Positions 25,181 through 34,649 of a stretch of DNA of 64,000 nucleotides are shown here, piece by piece. Below the pieces are notes generated by a model that saw only the letters and a list, made by a program, of their open reading frames with translations, did not search any database and had not been told where the DNA came from. Within the stretch, counting starts at the first letter, position 1. Each line of letters starts with the position of its first letter. The stretch spans positions 1 through 64,000 of the forward strand of contig NZ_JACJOO010000064.1 in NCBI RefSeq assembly GCF_014695575.1, read 5' to 3'. This DNA is from Leptolyngbya sp. FACHB-8 (GTDB taxonomy: Bacteria > Cyanobacteriota > Cyanobacteriia > Elainellales > Elainellaceae). Made by a program: the position numbers and the translations under genes.

Positions 25181-26242
25181 GAGACAACTACTCACGGCAC
25201 AGAATGTTGCTTCAAGAGCGGTTGCGGTCTGCATCAACACTTGACCGATCGCCGATGTCGGCTCCGTCAATACCAACGGTTTTCCAGTATCACCGCCGGT
25301 GCAAATACGAGCATCTATTGGAATCTGACCCAGTAGGGAAGTCTGAAGCTCCGCTGATAACTGAGTACCACCCCCACTTCCAAAGATTGGTAGCGTTTCA
25401 CCTGTGGGGCTTGTCAGGTAACTCATGTTCTCAACAATGCCGAGAACTGGAACACCCACTTGACGAAACATATGGACACTGCGACGAACATCGGCGATCG
25501 CCACCTGCTGAGGCGTTGTCACCAAAATAACGCCACAAATCGGACTCTCCTGAATAATGGTGATTTGGGCATCTCCAGTTCCGGGAGGCAGGTCAATTAG
25601 CAGATAGTCCAAATCGCCCCAATCGACTTGATGGATAAATTGGGTAATGATCTTATGTAGCACTGGCCCACGCCATGCAAGTGGGTGATCGGGCTCTGCC
25701 AGAAGCCCAACCGACATTACTTTAATTCCATGGGCTTCCAGGGGTTGAAACCGCTGCCCGTTGGGAGTATCGATAACCTGCACATCCGATAGGTCTACAC
25801 CCAGCATTTGGGGCACATTGGGACCGTAGACATCGGCATCGAGCAGACCAACTTTGGCCCCTTGTAGAGTGAGAGCTGCTGCTAAGTTAACGGCGACGGT
25901 TGATTTTCCGACACCACCTTTACCACTTGAGATGGCGAGAGTTGTATGAACACCCGGAATGGTGCAGAGCTGAACGTAAGTCTTTTTACACCAGGAGAGC
26001 GAAGATAAAGTCGTCTGAATTTGTTCTTGCAGTCTGTGCTGGTGTTGACCCACGTAGAGACGCAGGTAAACGTAATCATCCACAACCCGCAGGTTACGCA
26101 CCATGCCTAAGCTGATGATGTCGTTATTAAGAATGGGTTCGATAATCTGTTTGAGCCGTTGCACAACGTCTTGTTTACGGTCTTCTACAGATGCTGAGTC
26201 TGATAGATGGGTCGGTTGAGAAAGGGTTTCTACGTTAGGCAT
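25178..26242 (-). CDS. mrp: Mrp/NBP35-family iron-sulfur carrier ATPase
   Basis: 354 aa from ATG 26242. An N-terminal MIP18-like domain covers residues ~15-110, followed by a ParA-type ATPase with the deviant Walker A SGKGGVGKST and the DADVYGPNVPQMLG, GDLDYLLIDLPPGTGD motifs. ApbC/Mrp proteins carry Fe-S clusters to apo-proteins, ATP-dependently. The C-terminal CxxC that normally binds the cluster is not obvious in the end region; only scattered cysteines are seen, so cluster binding is uncertain. Its start overlaps the stop of the HEAT-repeat gene by 8 bp, indicating coupling. Confidence 0.88.
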   Translation of the reverse strand: MPNVETLSQPTHLSDSASVEDRKQDVVQRLKQIIEPILNNDIISLGMVRNLRVVDDYVYLRLYVGQHQHRLQEQIQTTLSSLSWCKKTYVQLCTIPGVHTTLAISSGKGGVGKSTVAVNLAAALTLQGAKVGLLDADVYGPNVPQMLGVDLSDVQVIDTPNGQRFQPLEAHGIKVMSVGLLAEPDHPLAWRGPVLHKIITQFIHQVDWGDLDYLLIDLPPGTGDAQITIIQESPICGVILVTTPQQVAIADVRRSVHMFRQVGVPVLGIVENMSYLTSPTGETLPIFGSGGGTQLSAELQTSLLGQIPIDARICTGGDTGKPLVLTEPTSAIGQVLMQTATALEATFCAVSSCL

Positions 26243-27209
26243 TGGAGGGTTCTTGCAAGGCTTCTTGAATAGATTTGATGGCGCGTTGCGTGTAGATGCA
26301 GACATCTCGATCGGGGTCATCTAAGGCTTGCTGAAGGGCATTGAGAGCGGCTGGATTTTTGAGGGTGCCGAGGGCGATCGCCGCATCCCGACGCACATCG
26401 GAATACTCATCCGCGAGAGCTTGAATAAGTGCGGGCAGAGTGCGATCGTCGGGTGTTTTTTGCAGAGCTTGCAGGGCGAATTTGCGAACTTGCCAGTGGT
26501 CATCAGCTAATGCCGTTTCTAAAGCTGATACTGCTAATGAATTGGCGTGTAATGCTAAGGATTTGGCCGCGTTACGTCGCACCTGCCAATCAGCATCCTC
26601 CGTTAAGGCACGACAAAGAGCAGAAACAATATCGGCATCGGCTAAATGTCCCAAAGTTAGGGTGGCGGCACGTCTGACGGTTGCGTCTGGATCGGAGAGA
26701 AGGGTGATCGCCTCTGGACACTCTTTCACCTGATTCAGATACCGCAGAGTAATCACGGCAGCTTCGCGTAGCTCAGGCTGATTAGATTTAAAGAACGGCA
26801 AGATATACGGTAAACACTGCACATCGTGAATCTTTTGTAGCAGGAACAAGACACTTAGTTGTTGATGGATGTTTCCTTGTTGCAACGCATCAAGTAATAA
26901 CAACAGATGATCAGAAGAGACTAACTCTCCTAAAGCGGATTGAGCTTCGTCGCGAACCTCTTCATCAGGTGAGGCAAGGCATTCAATTAAGGCAGGAACG
27001 GCTGTTGGATTGGCGAGTTCCCAGAGTGCTGTTACGGCTAGCTTTTGAACGGTTGTGCTCTCGTCCTGAAGGGCTGTGATTAGAGGATTGAGTGCGTCTT
27101 CATCTCCGAGGTGTTGTAGGGTTTTGACGGCGACGAGGCGATCGCTTTCTTCGGGCGATCGCAGCATCTCCAGCCATGGGCTTAATTCGGAATCGGTATT
27201 GGCAGTCAT
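26235..27209 (-). CDS. HEAT-repeat protein
   Basis: 324 aa made of about ten 31-residue HEAT/PBS-lyase-type repeats, each with the pattern DxxVRxxAAxxLGxLxxxxAL. The repeats start near residue 15 (LRSPEESDRLVAVKTLQHLGD) and reach the C-terminus. In cyanobacteria such proteins include phycobilin lyases (CpcE/F type), but the same fold is used for unrelated binding roles, and no phycobilisome gene lies nearby. The overlap with mrp suggests a linked job, perhaps scaffolding. GTG 27215 is an alternative start. Confidence 0.82.
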   Translation of the reverse strand: MTANTDSELSPWLEMLRSPEESDRLVAVKTLQHLGDEDALNPLITALQDESTTVQKLAVTALWELANPTAVPALIECLASPDEEVRDEAQSALGELVSSDHLLLLLDALQQGNIHQQLSVLFLLQKIHDVQCLPYILPFFKSNQPELREAAVITLRYLNQVKECPEAITLLSDPDATVRRAATLTLGHLADADIVSALCRALTEDADWQVRRNAAKSLALHANSLAVSALETALADDHWQVRKFALQALQKTPDDRTLPALIQALADEYSDVRRDAAIALGTLKNPAALNALQQALDDPDRDVCIYTQRAIKSIQEALQEPSNA

Positions 27210-27243
27210 AGACACTGTTCTAGAGTTCGTTTTTAGGGGAATG

Positions 27244-27440
27244 GCACTACATAAGCTGGGGGGTTTGCATAAATCTGGCTGGGGGGCGCGTCGCCCCCCA
27301 AACCCCCAGACTGGAGGGACGGCTGCCCGTTCCCCCAGACCCCCCTCGGCAAGGAGACCTTGGGAAGGAGGCGTTAAGCCGCTTCGCTTTGCTGGGGTTT
27401 TGAAGCAGACCCCGGCCTTTCTCGACTTCAGGTTTGAGCG
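27244..27440. other. G-rich intergenic repeat between HEAT gene and ferredoxin
   Basis: Runs of five or six C's on the plus strand (G's on the minus strand, that is, in the transcript of the flanking genes) surround a GGGGGGCGCGTCGCCCCCC palindrome. The minus strand has several G-runs spaced by three bases (GGGGGTCTGGGGGAACGGG type) able to form a G-quadruplex. Base composition is far above the neighbours. No gene. Confidence 0.6.
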
Positions 27441-27443
27441 AAA

Positions 27444-27671
27444 CTAGCGCAACAGAAAGGGAATTTGGACGGTAATGGCTCCGGTGGGACATTCTTTTTC
27501 GCAAGGGAGGCAGAACCAGCACTCGTCGTATTTCATGTAGGCTTTGCCGGTTTCTGGATTTTTAGCTAAAACATCCAACGGACAAACTTCGATACAGGCT
27601 GTGCATTTTTCGAGACATTTGGATTCATCGACGATGACGGGAACATCGACGCGTTGGTTGATTAGTGCCAT
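27444..27671 (-). CDS. Two-cluster 4Fe-4S ferredoxin (AprB-like)
   Basis: 75 aa. Two cysteine sets are visible: CLEKCTACIEVCP and CWFCLPCEKECP, enough for two 4Fe-4S clusters. Size and the position 34 bp behind the flavoprotein gene resemble the AprB/ferredoxin partner of adenylylsulfate-reductase-like flavoproteins. It is probably the electron-transfer subunit of that flavoprotein. Cytosolic; no signal peptide. Confidence 0.85.
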   Translation of the reverse strand: MALINQRVDVPVIVDESKCLEKCTACIEVCPLDVLAKNPETGKAYMKYDECWFCLPCEKECPTGAITVQIPFLLR

Positions 27672-27705
27672 ACGATCAAAATCCTATTGTTAGAAATGTG
27701 AATGG

Positions 27706-29418
27706 TTATCGCGTTGCAACGTCGTAAACTTCTCGGCTGACATCAACGTCGATTATGTAGGGAGTAATTGAACGCTTGAAGAACACCATTTCACCGGAAT
27801 CATCCTTCTTCAAATTGACGTGACAGAACCATTCCTGATTGTTCTTTTCGGGATAATCTAAGCGATAGTGATACAGTCCCCATCGGCTTTCACGACGGTA
27901 CAGAGAAGCACGGGCTGCCATCTCTGCGCAATCGCGAATGAAATGCACTTCCATGCAGCGCATAAGTTCGTGCGGATCGCGAGCACCCATTAATTCCAGG
28001 GTTTCCTGATAACGGACAAAGTTTTGCAGGCCAATTTCCATTTTTTGGCTCACTTTGGGCGGTTGCAGATAATCATTTACTAATCGCCGCAGTTTGTATT
28101 CCACCTGTGTGTGTGGAATACCATTAGGTTGATTCAAAGGAGCGTAAATTCTAGCTTTTTCAGCTTCTAAAAACTCTGGGTCGGGTTCTAAATGATCCAA
28201 GTCTTGGATGTGGGCGATCGCATTCTCCCCTGCCAATCGCCCAAACACAAATGCCCCAATCATGTAGTTGTGCGGCACGCTGGCCATATCCCCCGCAGCG
28301 TAAAGCCCGGGCACTGTCGTTTCCGCTTTTTCATTCACCCACACACCGGATGCACTGTGACCGCTGCACAGCCCAATCTCGGAGATATTCATTTCAACGC
28401 CATGGGTGCGGTAATTTTCGCCCCGTCCCGTATGGAAGCGTTCTCGACTGGGGCGTTCATTGGCCCATAGGATGGATTCAATTTCGGCGATCGTGTCGTC
28501 ATCCAGGTGCGTCATTTTGAGCTGGATGGGGCCTTTACCAGAATTGAGTTCTTTCCAAACTTCCAGCATCATCTGGCCGCTCCAGTAATCGCAGTTGATG
28601 AAGCGATAACCTTCCGCATTCACGGTTTGAGCGCCCAGCGGGCCAGCCACATAGGCGCAAGCAGGCCCGTTGTAATCCTTAATCAGGGGATTGATTTGGA
28701 AGCATTCGATGTTGCTCAGTTCGGCACCAGCGTGATAGGCCATTGAGTAGCCATCTCCAGCATTGGTTGGGTTCTCATAGGTACCGTAAAGATATCCAGA
28801 CGCCGGAAGCCCCAGCCGTCCACAGGCTCCGGTGCAGAGAATGACCGCTTTGGCCTGAATGACGATGAAATCGCCATTGCGAACATCAAACCCAACTGCA
28901 CCGATCGCCCGTCCGTCCCGCACCAACACACGGGTTGCCATCACACGATTAGTGACTCTAGCTTTATGCCGCTTCACCTGTCGCGTCAGAATGGTTTTCA
29001 GGTCTTTGCCTTCCGGCATGGGCAACACATATTTGCCGACTCGATGCACTTGCTTCAGGTCATAGTTACCCTCGGGGTCTTTCTGGAATTTGACGCCCCA
29101 GCTTTCCAGCTCTTGAATCACTTCAAAGCCCAGTTTGCCTGTTTGGTAAACTGCTTTTTGCTCCACAATGCCGTCGTTGGCGATCGTCACTTCACGCGTG
29201 TACTGTTCCGGGGTAGAGTGACCGGGAATGACGGCCGTGTTAACGCCATCCATGCCCATGGCGATCGCCCCACTGCGACGAATATTGGCTTTTTCTAGAA
29301 TCAGCACATCCGCTTCAGGATTGGCCTGTCGCGCTTTGATGGCCGCCATGGTTCCGGCAGTACCGCCACCGATGACAAGCACATCTGTCCTCATCCACTG
29401 AGTATTTTGGGGACTCAT
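27706..29418 (-). CDS. AprA/fumarate-reductase-type flavoprotein
   Basis: 570 aa FAD enzyme. Residues 13-30 carry the dinucleotide motif VLVIGGGTAGTMAAIKA; RRSGAIAMGMDGVN and the C-terminal GLYAAGDMASVPHNYM are typical of succinate dehydrogenase/fumarate reductase and APS-reductase alpha flavoproteins. AAGD closes the FAD site. With the downstream ferredoxin it forms an AprBA-like pair, but cyanobacteria assimilate sulfate through PAPS reductase, so I do not assign APS reduction. The neighbouring LysR-SBP fusion hints at a sulfonate- or similar-organosulfur-linked oxidoreductase. A strong AAGGAGAT site precedes its ATG. Confidence 0.85.
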   Translation of the reverse strand: MSPQNTQWMRTDVLVIGGGTAGTMAAIKARQANPEADVLILEKANIRRSGAIAMGMDGVNTAVIPGHSTPEQYTREVTIANDGIVEQKAVYQTGKLGFEVIQELESWGVKFQKDPEGNYDLKQVHRVGKYVLPMPEGKDLKTILTRQVKRHKARVTNRVMATRVLVRDGRAIGAVGFDVRNGDFIVIQAKAVILCTGACGRLGLPASGYLYGTYENPTNAGDGYSMAYHAGAELSNIECFQINPLIKDYNGPACAYVAGPLGAQTVNAEGYRFINCDYWSGQMMLEVWKELNSGKGPIQLKMTHLDDDTIAEIESILWANERPSRERFHTGRGENYRTHGVEMNISEIGLCSGHSASGVWVNEKAETTVPGLYAAGDMASVPHNYMIGAFVFGRLAGENAIAHIQDLDHLEPDPEFLEAEKARIYAPLNQPNGIPHTQVEYKLRRLVNDYLQPPKVSQKMEIGLQNFVRYQETLELMGARDPHELMRCMEVHFIRDCAEMAARASLYRRESRWGLYHYRLDYPEKNNQEWFCHVNLKKDDSGEMVFFKRSITPYIIDVDVSREVYDVATR

Positions 29419-29689
29419 ACAGATCTCCTTATTAAATTCAGAAAAGCTTTTCGTTGAGGGATTCGGCTGAGATCAGAGAAAACTATGGGTGACTAGCCTA
29501 ATCATTGTGGTTCCGTCACAAATTCTAAACAGCTCTGTTTAACGTCGCATTTCGTCAACTGGGCTCAACGTCATTCCATTCTGTGCCAAATGTAATCCGA
29601 TATATATTCAAGTCTTCTATGGATCAATAAAATAATTTGATGCAGAAATGCTGTTGGTTCAATGCAGGCGATCGCCCTCCCCCAAATCC
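29419..29689. promoter_or_regulatory. Divergent control region, flavoprotein / LysR-SBP
   Basis: 271 bp between divergent starts. It holds a 12-bp palindrome GAAAAGCTTTTC (29441-29452) close to the flavoprotein start and a repeated AACGTC (about 29539 and 29568) that could mark a LysR site. LysR proteins usually bind such shared regions, so self-control plus control of the flavoprotein is likely. Confidence 0.5.
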
Positions 29690-31657
29690 ATGGAAATCTA
29701 CCAAATTAAAGTTTTTCTAGAGGTTGCCCGACATCTCAGTTTTACGGATGCTGCGGATGTTCTGAATCTGACGCAACCTGCGGTGAGTGCCAAAATTAAA
29801 TCCCTGGAATCCGAATTGGGAACCTCAGTATTTAGTCGAGTCGGGCGAAAAGTTGAGCTAACTGAAGTAGGGCGTTTTTTGTTGGAAGAAGCACCCAAAT
29901 TAATTCAGGTTGAGAATCAGCTTTTGCAAGGAATTGAAGAAATTAAGCAGGGAAAAGTTGGCAACTTAAAGATTGGTTGTACTGGGGCGATCGCCGAGGG
30001 CTGGCTACCCAATATCTTGTTTAACTACCGCCAGAAATATCCTGAAATTCAAACCCAATGTGTTGTTTTTGAATCAGTCGAAGCACTATATCGAGCCATG
30101 ACTGACCGACAGGTTGATGTCGGCTTTTCTGATGTCAGCTCTGATGGGTCAGATATTCATGCAACCTGCATCGATGGCATCCATTACTCTGCCTTTGTCG
30201 CCTCAACTCATCCGTTAGCCAAGCAGAGCTGGCTGAGCATTCAAGACTTAAAACAGAGTGCTTGGGTTGTACTGCCCGAAGGTTCTCCCAGTCGGCTCGT
30301 GCTTGAGTCACGACTTTCAGAATTGGGGTTATCGTTAGCAGCATTTCCACGGCTCGAAACCGTTGACACCGTTAGCTTAATGCGAACTTACATTACCCAG
30401 GGGAGTTATGTGGGATTTGCATCTGAGTTTGATTTCAAACTGGATTGTCAATCGAAAAACGTTACCGCTATTTCATTACAAGAGTTTGCTCTCGCTGGGA
30501 ATATATATCTTCTAACGTCAAAGCAGCTTGAGTCCTCGAATGAAACGAATTTGAAAACCCAGAAGGCTATTCATCTCAATCCAGTTCAAAAGTTTGTTGC
30601 GCTGATTCAGCAAACTAAGCCGATGAACAGTGCTTCAGGTGTACGATTGCGATCGCCCAACTTTCTCCTGCGTGATTCCAATCCCCGCAAACCGGAAACA
30701 CTCACGTTATCCATTGGGGTGCAGAACCGTACGATTCCAGCGATCACAGCGGGGCTAATTATGCAGCGGTTGGGTTTGTTGGAACACTTTTTACCAAAAG
30801 ATGGACGCTACAGTAATACTCAGTATCAAATTCGCTGGCCTGACTTTGCAACAGGCGCACCCATTATTGAGGGATTGCATTCTGGAAAGTTAGATATTGG
30901 CATATTAGGAGATTACCCACTCTTGTTGAGTGCGATTCAAGCAGAAAAGACAGACGCACAAAAAACTCGATTGGTTAGCTTTGTATCATCCAATCCGGAT
31001 GGTTCTTGCAATGCAATGATTGTGCCTAATGAATCAAATCTAGAAAGTATTGAAGACTTGCGAGGCCGAGTGCTGGCCGTTCCTTTTCATTCTTCCGCGC
31101 ATGGTATGGTGATGCGATCGCTACAAGCGGCCAATCTTCTCAGTGATGTTCAACTCACTTCCCTCGAGCATCCAAAACCATCTAAGAAATTTGAATTCCC
31201 AACTGATTTAGCCGATAGTTACGCCCACTTTGCCCCATTCCATGATGTCGCTTGTCGCGAGGGAAATTTTCGTTATCTCTGCAATCAGCGTCTAGAAAAT
31301 TTGCCTGTATTCTATGGTGTGGTTGTGCGTGCTGCATTAGCAGACGCTTATCCAGAGGTTGTGATCGGCTATCTGAAAGCTTTAACTGCCGCCCAACAGT
31401 GGTATGACAAAACCCCTGCAGCACTTAAGTTAGTCAGCCAGTGGACACGCGTTGATCCGGCGATCGTTTCCCAAACGTTAAGCACCTCCTATCACAATCA
31501 GCCTGGGCGCTTCTTCTCAGAAACTACGGTTCGTCCGGACTGGTTGAATTTACACATCCAGCAACTCACCCAGATACCGGGTAACGAATGCCTAAAAGCC
31601 ATTAATTTGAACCAATGGGTTCAATCAGACTTTATTCAACAAATGCATCAACATTAG
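29690..31657 (+). CDS. LysR regulator fused to NitT/TauT-type substrate-binding domain
   Basis: 655 aa, twice the length of an ordinary LysR protein. Residues 1-60 are a winged HTH (MEIYQIKVFLEVARHLSFTDAADVLNLTQPAVSAKIKSLE). Residues ~90-290 form the LysR effector domain. After a linker, residues ~330-640 look like an ABC-type substrate-binding protein of the NMT1/SsuA/TauA kind (IGVQNRTIPAITAGLIMQRLGLLEHFL; IEGLHSGKLDIGILGDYPLLLS; VPFHSSAHGMVMRSL), lacking a signal peptide. I infer a cytoplasmic sensor that reads a small organic anion directly. No ABC transporter is adjacent. Start MEIYQ is the family norm; an upstream frame to 29648 exists. Confidence 0.85.
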   Translation: MEIYQIKVFLEVARHLSFTDAADVLNLTQPAVSAKIKSLESELGTSVFSRVGRKVELTEVGRFLLEEAPKLIQVENQLLQGIEEIKQGKVGNLKIGCTGAIAEGWLPNILFNYRQKYPEIQTQCVVFESVEALYRAMTDRQVDVGFSDVSSDGSDIHATCIDGIHYSAFVASTHPLAKQSWLSIQDLKQSAWVVLPEGSPSRLVLESRLSELGLSLAAFPRLETVDTVSLMRTYITQGSYVGFASEFDFKLDCQSKNVTAISLQEFALAGNIYLLTSKQLESSNETNLKTQKAIHLNPVQKFVALIQQTKPMNSASGVRLRSPNFLLRDSNPRKPETLTLSIGVQNRTIPAITAGLIMQRLGLLEHFLPKDGRYSNTQYQIRWPDFATGAPIIEGLHSGKLDIGILGDYPLLLSAIQAEKTDAQKTRLVSFVSSNPDGSCNAMIVPNESNLESIEDLRGRVLAVPFHSSAHGMVMRSLQAANLLSDVQLTSLEHPKPSKKFEFPTDLADSYAHFAPFHDVACREGNFRYLCNQRLENLPVFYGVVVRAALADAYPEVVIGYLKALTAAQQWYDKTPAALKLVSQWTRVDPAIVSQTLSTSYHNQPGRFFSETTVRPDWLNLHIQQLTQIPGNECLKAINLNQWVQSDFIQQMHQH

Positions 31658-31788
31658 GATTTAGGCTCCACCACTTGCTGTGTATGCGGTGAAAAGCACA
31701 CCATCCACAACAAGATACAGAAAGCCTGAATATGCAAGTATGACGTAGATTCTTTAGAATCAAGACGAAACATCCGAGGAGAAGGGCG

Positions 31789-32730
31789 ATGACGACGATG
31801 AAAGCAGTTCGCATTCACGCTTACGGAGGCCCAGAGGTTCTGACGTACGAGGATGTGCCTTTACCGGCGATCGCCGAAGACGACGTTTTGATTCGGGTTC
31901 ATGCCGCCGCTATCAACCCAGTGGATTGGAAAATCCGGGAAGGATATCTTCAAGGCTTTATTGATTACGATTTACCCTTAATTTTGGGATGGGATGTGTC
32001 TGGGGTTGTGGAAGCCGTTGGTGTTAATGTGACTACCTTCAAGCCGGGAGATGAGGTCTACTCGCGCCCTGATATTCAACGGGATGGCACGTATGCAGAG
32101 TTCGTCGCTGTCAAAGCTTCAGAAGTCGCACTTAAGCCCAAAACCGTTGATCACGTTCATGCCGCAGCAGTGCCTCTGGCAGGAATTACAGCCTGGCACT
32201 GCCTATTTGAAGCCGCTCAGTTATCACCAGGGCAACGAGTTTTGATTCATGCGGCAGCAGGCGGTGTCGGAAGCTACGCCGTTCAGTTTGCCCATTGGAA
32301 AGGGGCCCATGTGATAGGCACAGCCTCAGCTCGAAACCGAGACTTTTTGTTGGAGTTGGGTGCTGATGAGGTGATTGATTACCAAACCACTCAGTTTGAG
32401 GACGTTGTTAATCCTGTAGATGTGGTGTTTGACACCGTGGGTGGGGATGTTCAAGAACGTTCCTGGCAAGTTGTGAAACCGGGTGGCATTTTAGTTTCTG
32501 TTATCTCGCCTCCACCTGAAGAAAAAGCGGCTGCTCATCAATGCCGGAGTGCTTATGTCTTCATTCAACCCAGAGCGGATTGGCTAACCGAGATGGCACA
32601 ACTCATTGATCAAGGGCAGGTCAAACCGATTGTTGAAACCGTGCTACCGCTAGACCAGGTAGTAGAAGCCCATAAGTTGAGCCAGAGCGGACGCACCCGT
32701 GGCAAAATCGTGCTTCAAGTTCGGGAGTAA
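31789..32730 (+). CDS. NADPH:quinone oxidoreductase-type MDR protein
   Basis: 313 aa, medium-chain dehydrogenase/reductase superfamily, zinc-free quinone oxidoreductase branch. It starts MKAVRIHAYGGPEVLTYEDVPLP, has the AAINPVDWKIREG signature, and the nucleotide motif AAAGGVGSYAVQFA near residue 150. Enzymes of this group reduce quinones or enones with NADPH. No structural-zinc cysteines are seen. A purine-rich ribosome site (GAGGAGAAGG) precedes the ATG. Confidence 0.87.
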   Translation: MTTMKAVRIHAYGGPEVLTYEDVPLPAIAEDDVLIRVHAAAINPVDWKIREGYLQGFIDYDLPLILGWDVSGVVEAVGVNVTTFKPGDEVYSRPDIQRDGTYAEFVAVKASEVALKPKTVDHVHAAAVPLAGITAWHCLFEAAQLSPGQRVLIHAAAGGVGSYAVQFAHWKGAHVIGTASARNRDFLLELGADEVIDYQTTQFEDVVNPVDVVFDTVGGDVQERSWQVVKPGGILVSVISPPPEEKAAAHQCRSAYVFIQPRADWLTEMAQLIDQGQVKPIVETVLPLDQVVEAHKLSQSGRTRGKIVLQVRE

Positions 32731-32887
32731 GCTTGTTGATCTAATTCAGCAACGCTAAGCACTGTAACCATGAATGGGGGCGATCGCTCCCATTAATTCT
32801 TTGACAAGCCTCTCTGTCTTGATAGACGTGGGCCCGCAGGAAGTAGGCTGTCCATTGGGCGATCGCTGTCATCACCAGTTAAACCCA

Positions 32888-33601
32888 TCACATAGAAGTA
32901 GTTGTCTCCTGCTCATACAAGGACTGCCCCACCTGTGACGCGAGGTCAGATCTACCGGCTTCAATCAGGGCGCGATCGCGAATTCGGCAAGAGTCACAAA
33001 CTCCGCAAGGTTCATCATTACCCTGATAGCACGACCAGGTGAAATGGATGGGAACCCCCAATCGCAAGGCTCGGTGGACAATATCCACCTTGGAATCCAT
33101 AACTAAAGGAGCTACAAGTTTGGGCGCATGGCCCTCCAACCCGACTTTGCAGGAGAGAGTTGCAAGGTGTTGAACAGCGGCCAGATAATCGGGACGGCAG
33201 TCGGGATAGCCGGAGTAGTCCACAGCGTTGATGCCAAGGTAAATGGCTTCGGCTCCTTTGGCTTCGGCCAGGGAGAGGGCGATCGCCAAAAACACTGTAT
33301 TCCGCCCCGGCACATAGGTATTAGGAATCTCGCCAGTTTTCACACCACCTGTTGGCACGTCAACCGCCTGATCCGTGAGCGCAGAGCCACCCCACTGGGC
33401 CAGGTTCACATCCACAACGAAGTGTTCTTTAATTCCCAGATGCTCGACGACGCGTTTGGCAGCATCGAGTTCGCGATCGTGGCGCTGGCCGTAGTGAAGT
33501 GATAGGGCGATCAGGTCGTAACCGTCGGCGATCGCCTGAGCCGCCGAAGTCGCAGAATCCAAACCACCGGATAACAAAACAATCGCCTTGGGGGTGCTCA
33601 T
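32888..33601 (-). CDS. queC: 7-cyano-7-deazaguanine synthase
   Basis: 237 aa. The ATP pyrophosphatase motif SGGLDS (residues 11-16) and the zinc cysteines of [18 protein letters not shown] near the C-terminus are complete. QueC converts 7-carboxy-7-deazaguanine, ATP and ammonia to preQ0, a precursor of queuosine and other 7-deazaguanines. It is the last gene of a queD-queE-queC operon on the minus strand, 9 bp after queE. Confidence 0.93.
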   Translation of the reverse strand: MSTPKAIVLLSGGLDSATSAAQAIADGYDLIALSLHYGQRHDRELDAAKRVVEHLGIKEHFVVDVNLAQWGGSALTDQAVDVPTGGVKTGEIPNTYVPGRNTVFLAIALSLAEAKGAEAIYLGINAVDYSGYPDCRPDYLAAVQHLATLSCKVGLEGHAPKLVAPLVMDSKVDIVHRALRLGVPIHFTWSCYQGNDEPCGVCDSCRIRDRALIEAGRSDLASQVGQSLYEQETTTSM

Positions 33602-33610
33602 CGGTGACTC

Positions 33611-34249
33611 CTATCGAATATTCGTGAATTTATGAGTTTGTAAGCTAATTCGCCACTCAGGATGGCGCAGAACGTAATCAAAAATGAGGGAATAGCTGTC
33701 AGAGGTATTCCATTCCGGTTGTAGAAGTTTCATGGCATTGGCTGGCACTTTTGCCGCATGGCGCTCTGCCCATTCCAAGTCAGCGGCATTGGCAACGACG
33801 ACCTTCAATTCACCCACGTGTGGATAGATACTTGGATGAGGGGGTTTAGATTGTTTTGGGGAGAAAGTAACCCAATCAAAGATGCCACTAAACGGGTGGG
33901 CTCCAGAAGTTTCAAGATGCACGGGCAGACCAGCGGCTTTTAATCCGGTGCTGAGAGAACCAAGGTTGTGCATGAGGGGTTCACCGCCTGTGATGATGGC
34001 GATCGCCGGGTTTGCTGCTTTTGCCTCGGCAATCAAGTCAGCCGTTCTGCGTACAGGATGACGACGGGCACTCCATGACTGCTTTGTGTCACACCAGGAG
34101 CACCCAACATCACAACCTGCCAGGCGGATAAAAAAGGCACTGGTTCCAGCCCATGCCCCTTCCCCTTGAACTGAGTGAAACGTCTCGACAACCGGCACCT
34201 CGGTTTCTTCTGAATAAAGCTCGGTCTGCGTTGCGCTTGAAATCGTCAT
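33611..34249 (-). CDS. queE: 7-carboxy-7-deazaguanine synthase
   Basis: 212 aa from ATG 34249, which has GAGGAAA just upstream. The radical SAM motif CDVGCSWCD (CxxxCxxC) follows SVQGEGAWAGTSAFFIRLAG, typical of QueE, and GGEPLMH is present. QueE rearranges 6-carboxytetrahydropterin to 7-carboxy-7-deazaguanine using SAM and Mg2+. It lies between queD and queC, 10 bp after queD's stop. Confidence 0.93.
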   Translation of the reverse strand: MTISSATQTELYSEETEVPVVETFHSVQGEGAWAGTSAFFIRLAGCDVGCSWCDTKQSWSARRHPVRRTADLIAEAKAANPAIAIITGGEPLMHNLGSLSTGLKAAGLPVHLETSGAHPFSGIFDWVTFSPKQSKPPHPSIYPHVGELKVVVANAADLEWAERHAAKVPANAMKLLQPEWNTSDSYSLIFDYVLRHPEWRISLQTHKFTNIR

Positions 34250-34259
34250 CGTTTCCTCT

Positions 34260-34649
34260 TTAGTCATCCTCGTACTCGGCCCAAGAGCCCGGCGTCTCAG
34301 ACACCGCAACCTTGAGGCTTACCCCTTCAGGTAATTGTTTTTTGGTCTTGTCATAAATGAACTGAGCAATCATCTCAGCCGTAGTCTCATACCCTTCGGG
34401 TAACACCTCATTCAAAACGCAATGATCTAATCCTCCCTTGAGAACATCACGCTTTGCCCAACGCAGAGTTCGGAAATCCGCCACCATCACCGCATGGGGA
34501 CAATATTCAGAAGCGTGCAACTGGCGAGAGGCTGCTTCCAGGCGTACACGATAGGTATGCCCATGCATACGACCGCAGGGCCCATCATAATCTCGGATGT
34601 AGTGGGCAGCATCAAACGTAAACTCGGTTGTCAATTTCCATTTAGGCAT
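34260..34649 (-). CDS. queD: 6-carboxytetrahydropterin synthase
   Basis: 129 aa. The zinc histidines in FDAAHYI and MHGHTY, the catalytic Cys region (GRMHGH context) and the conserved end segment VSETPGSWAEY identify QueD. It turns dihydroneopterin triphosphate into 6-carboxytetrahydropterin. As first gene of the operon its leader (34650 upward) was checked for a preQ1 riboswitch; I did not recognise a type I or II aptamer. Confidence 0.93.
   Translation of the reverse strand: MPKWKLTTEFTFDAAHYIRDYDGPCGRMHGHTYRVRLEAASRQLHASEYCPHAVMVADFRTLRWAKRDVLKGGLDHCVLNEVLPEGYETTAEMIAQFIYDKTKKQLPEGVSLKVAVSETPGSWAEYEDD

Noticed and set aside
27706-29418. True adenylylsulfate reductase AprA
   Set aside because: Motifs only fix the flavoprotein superfamily, and sulfate assimilation in cyanobacteria normally uses PAPS reductase.
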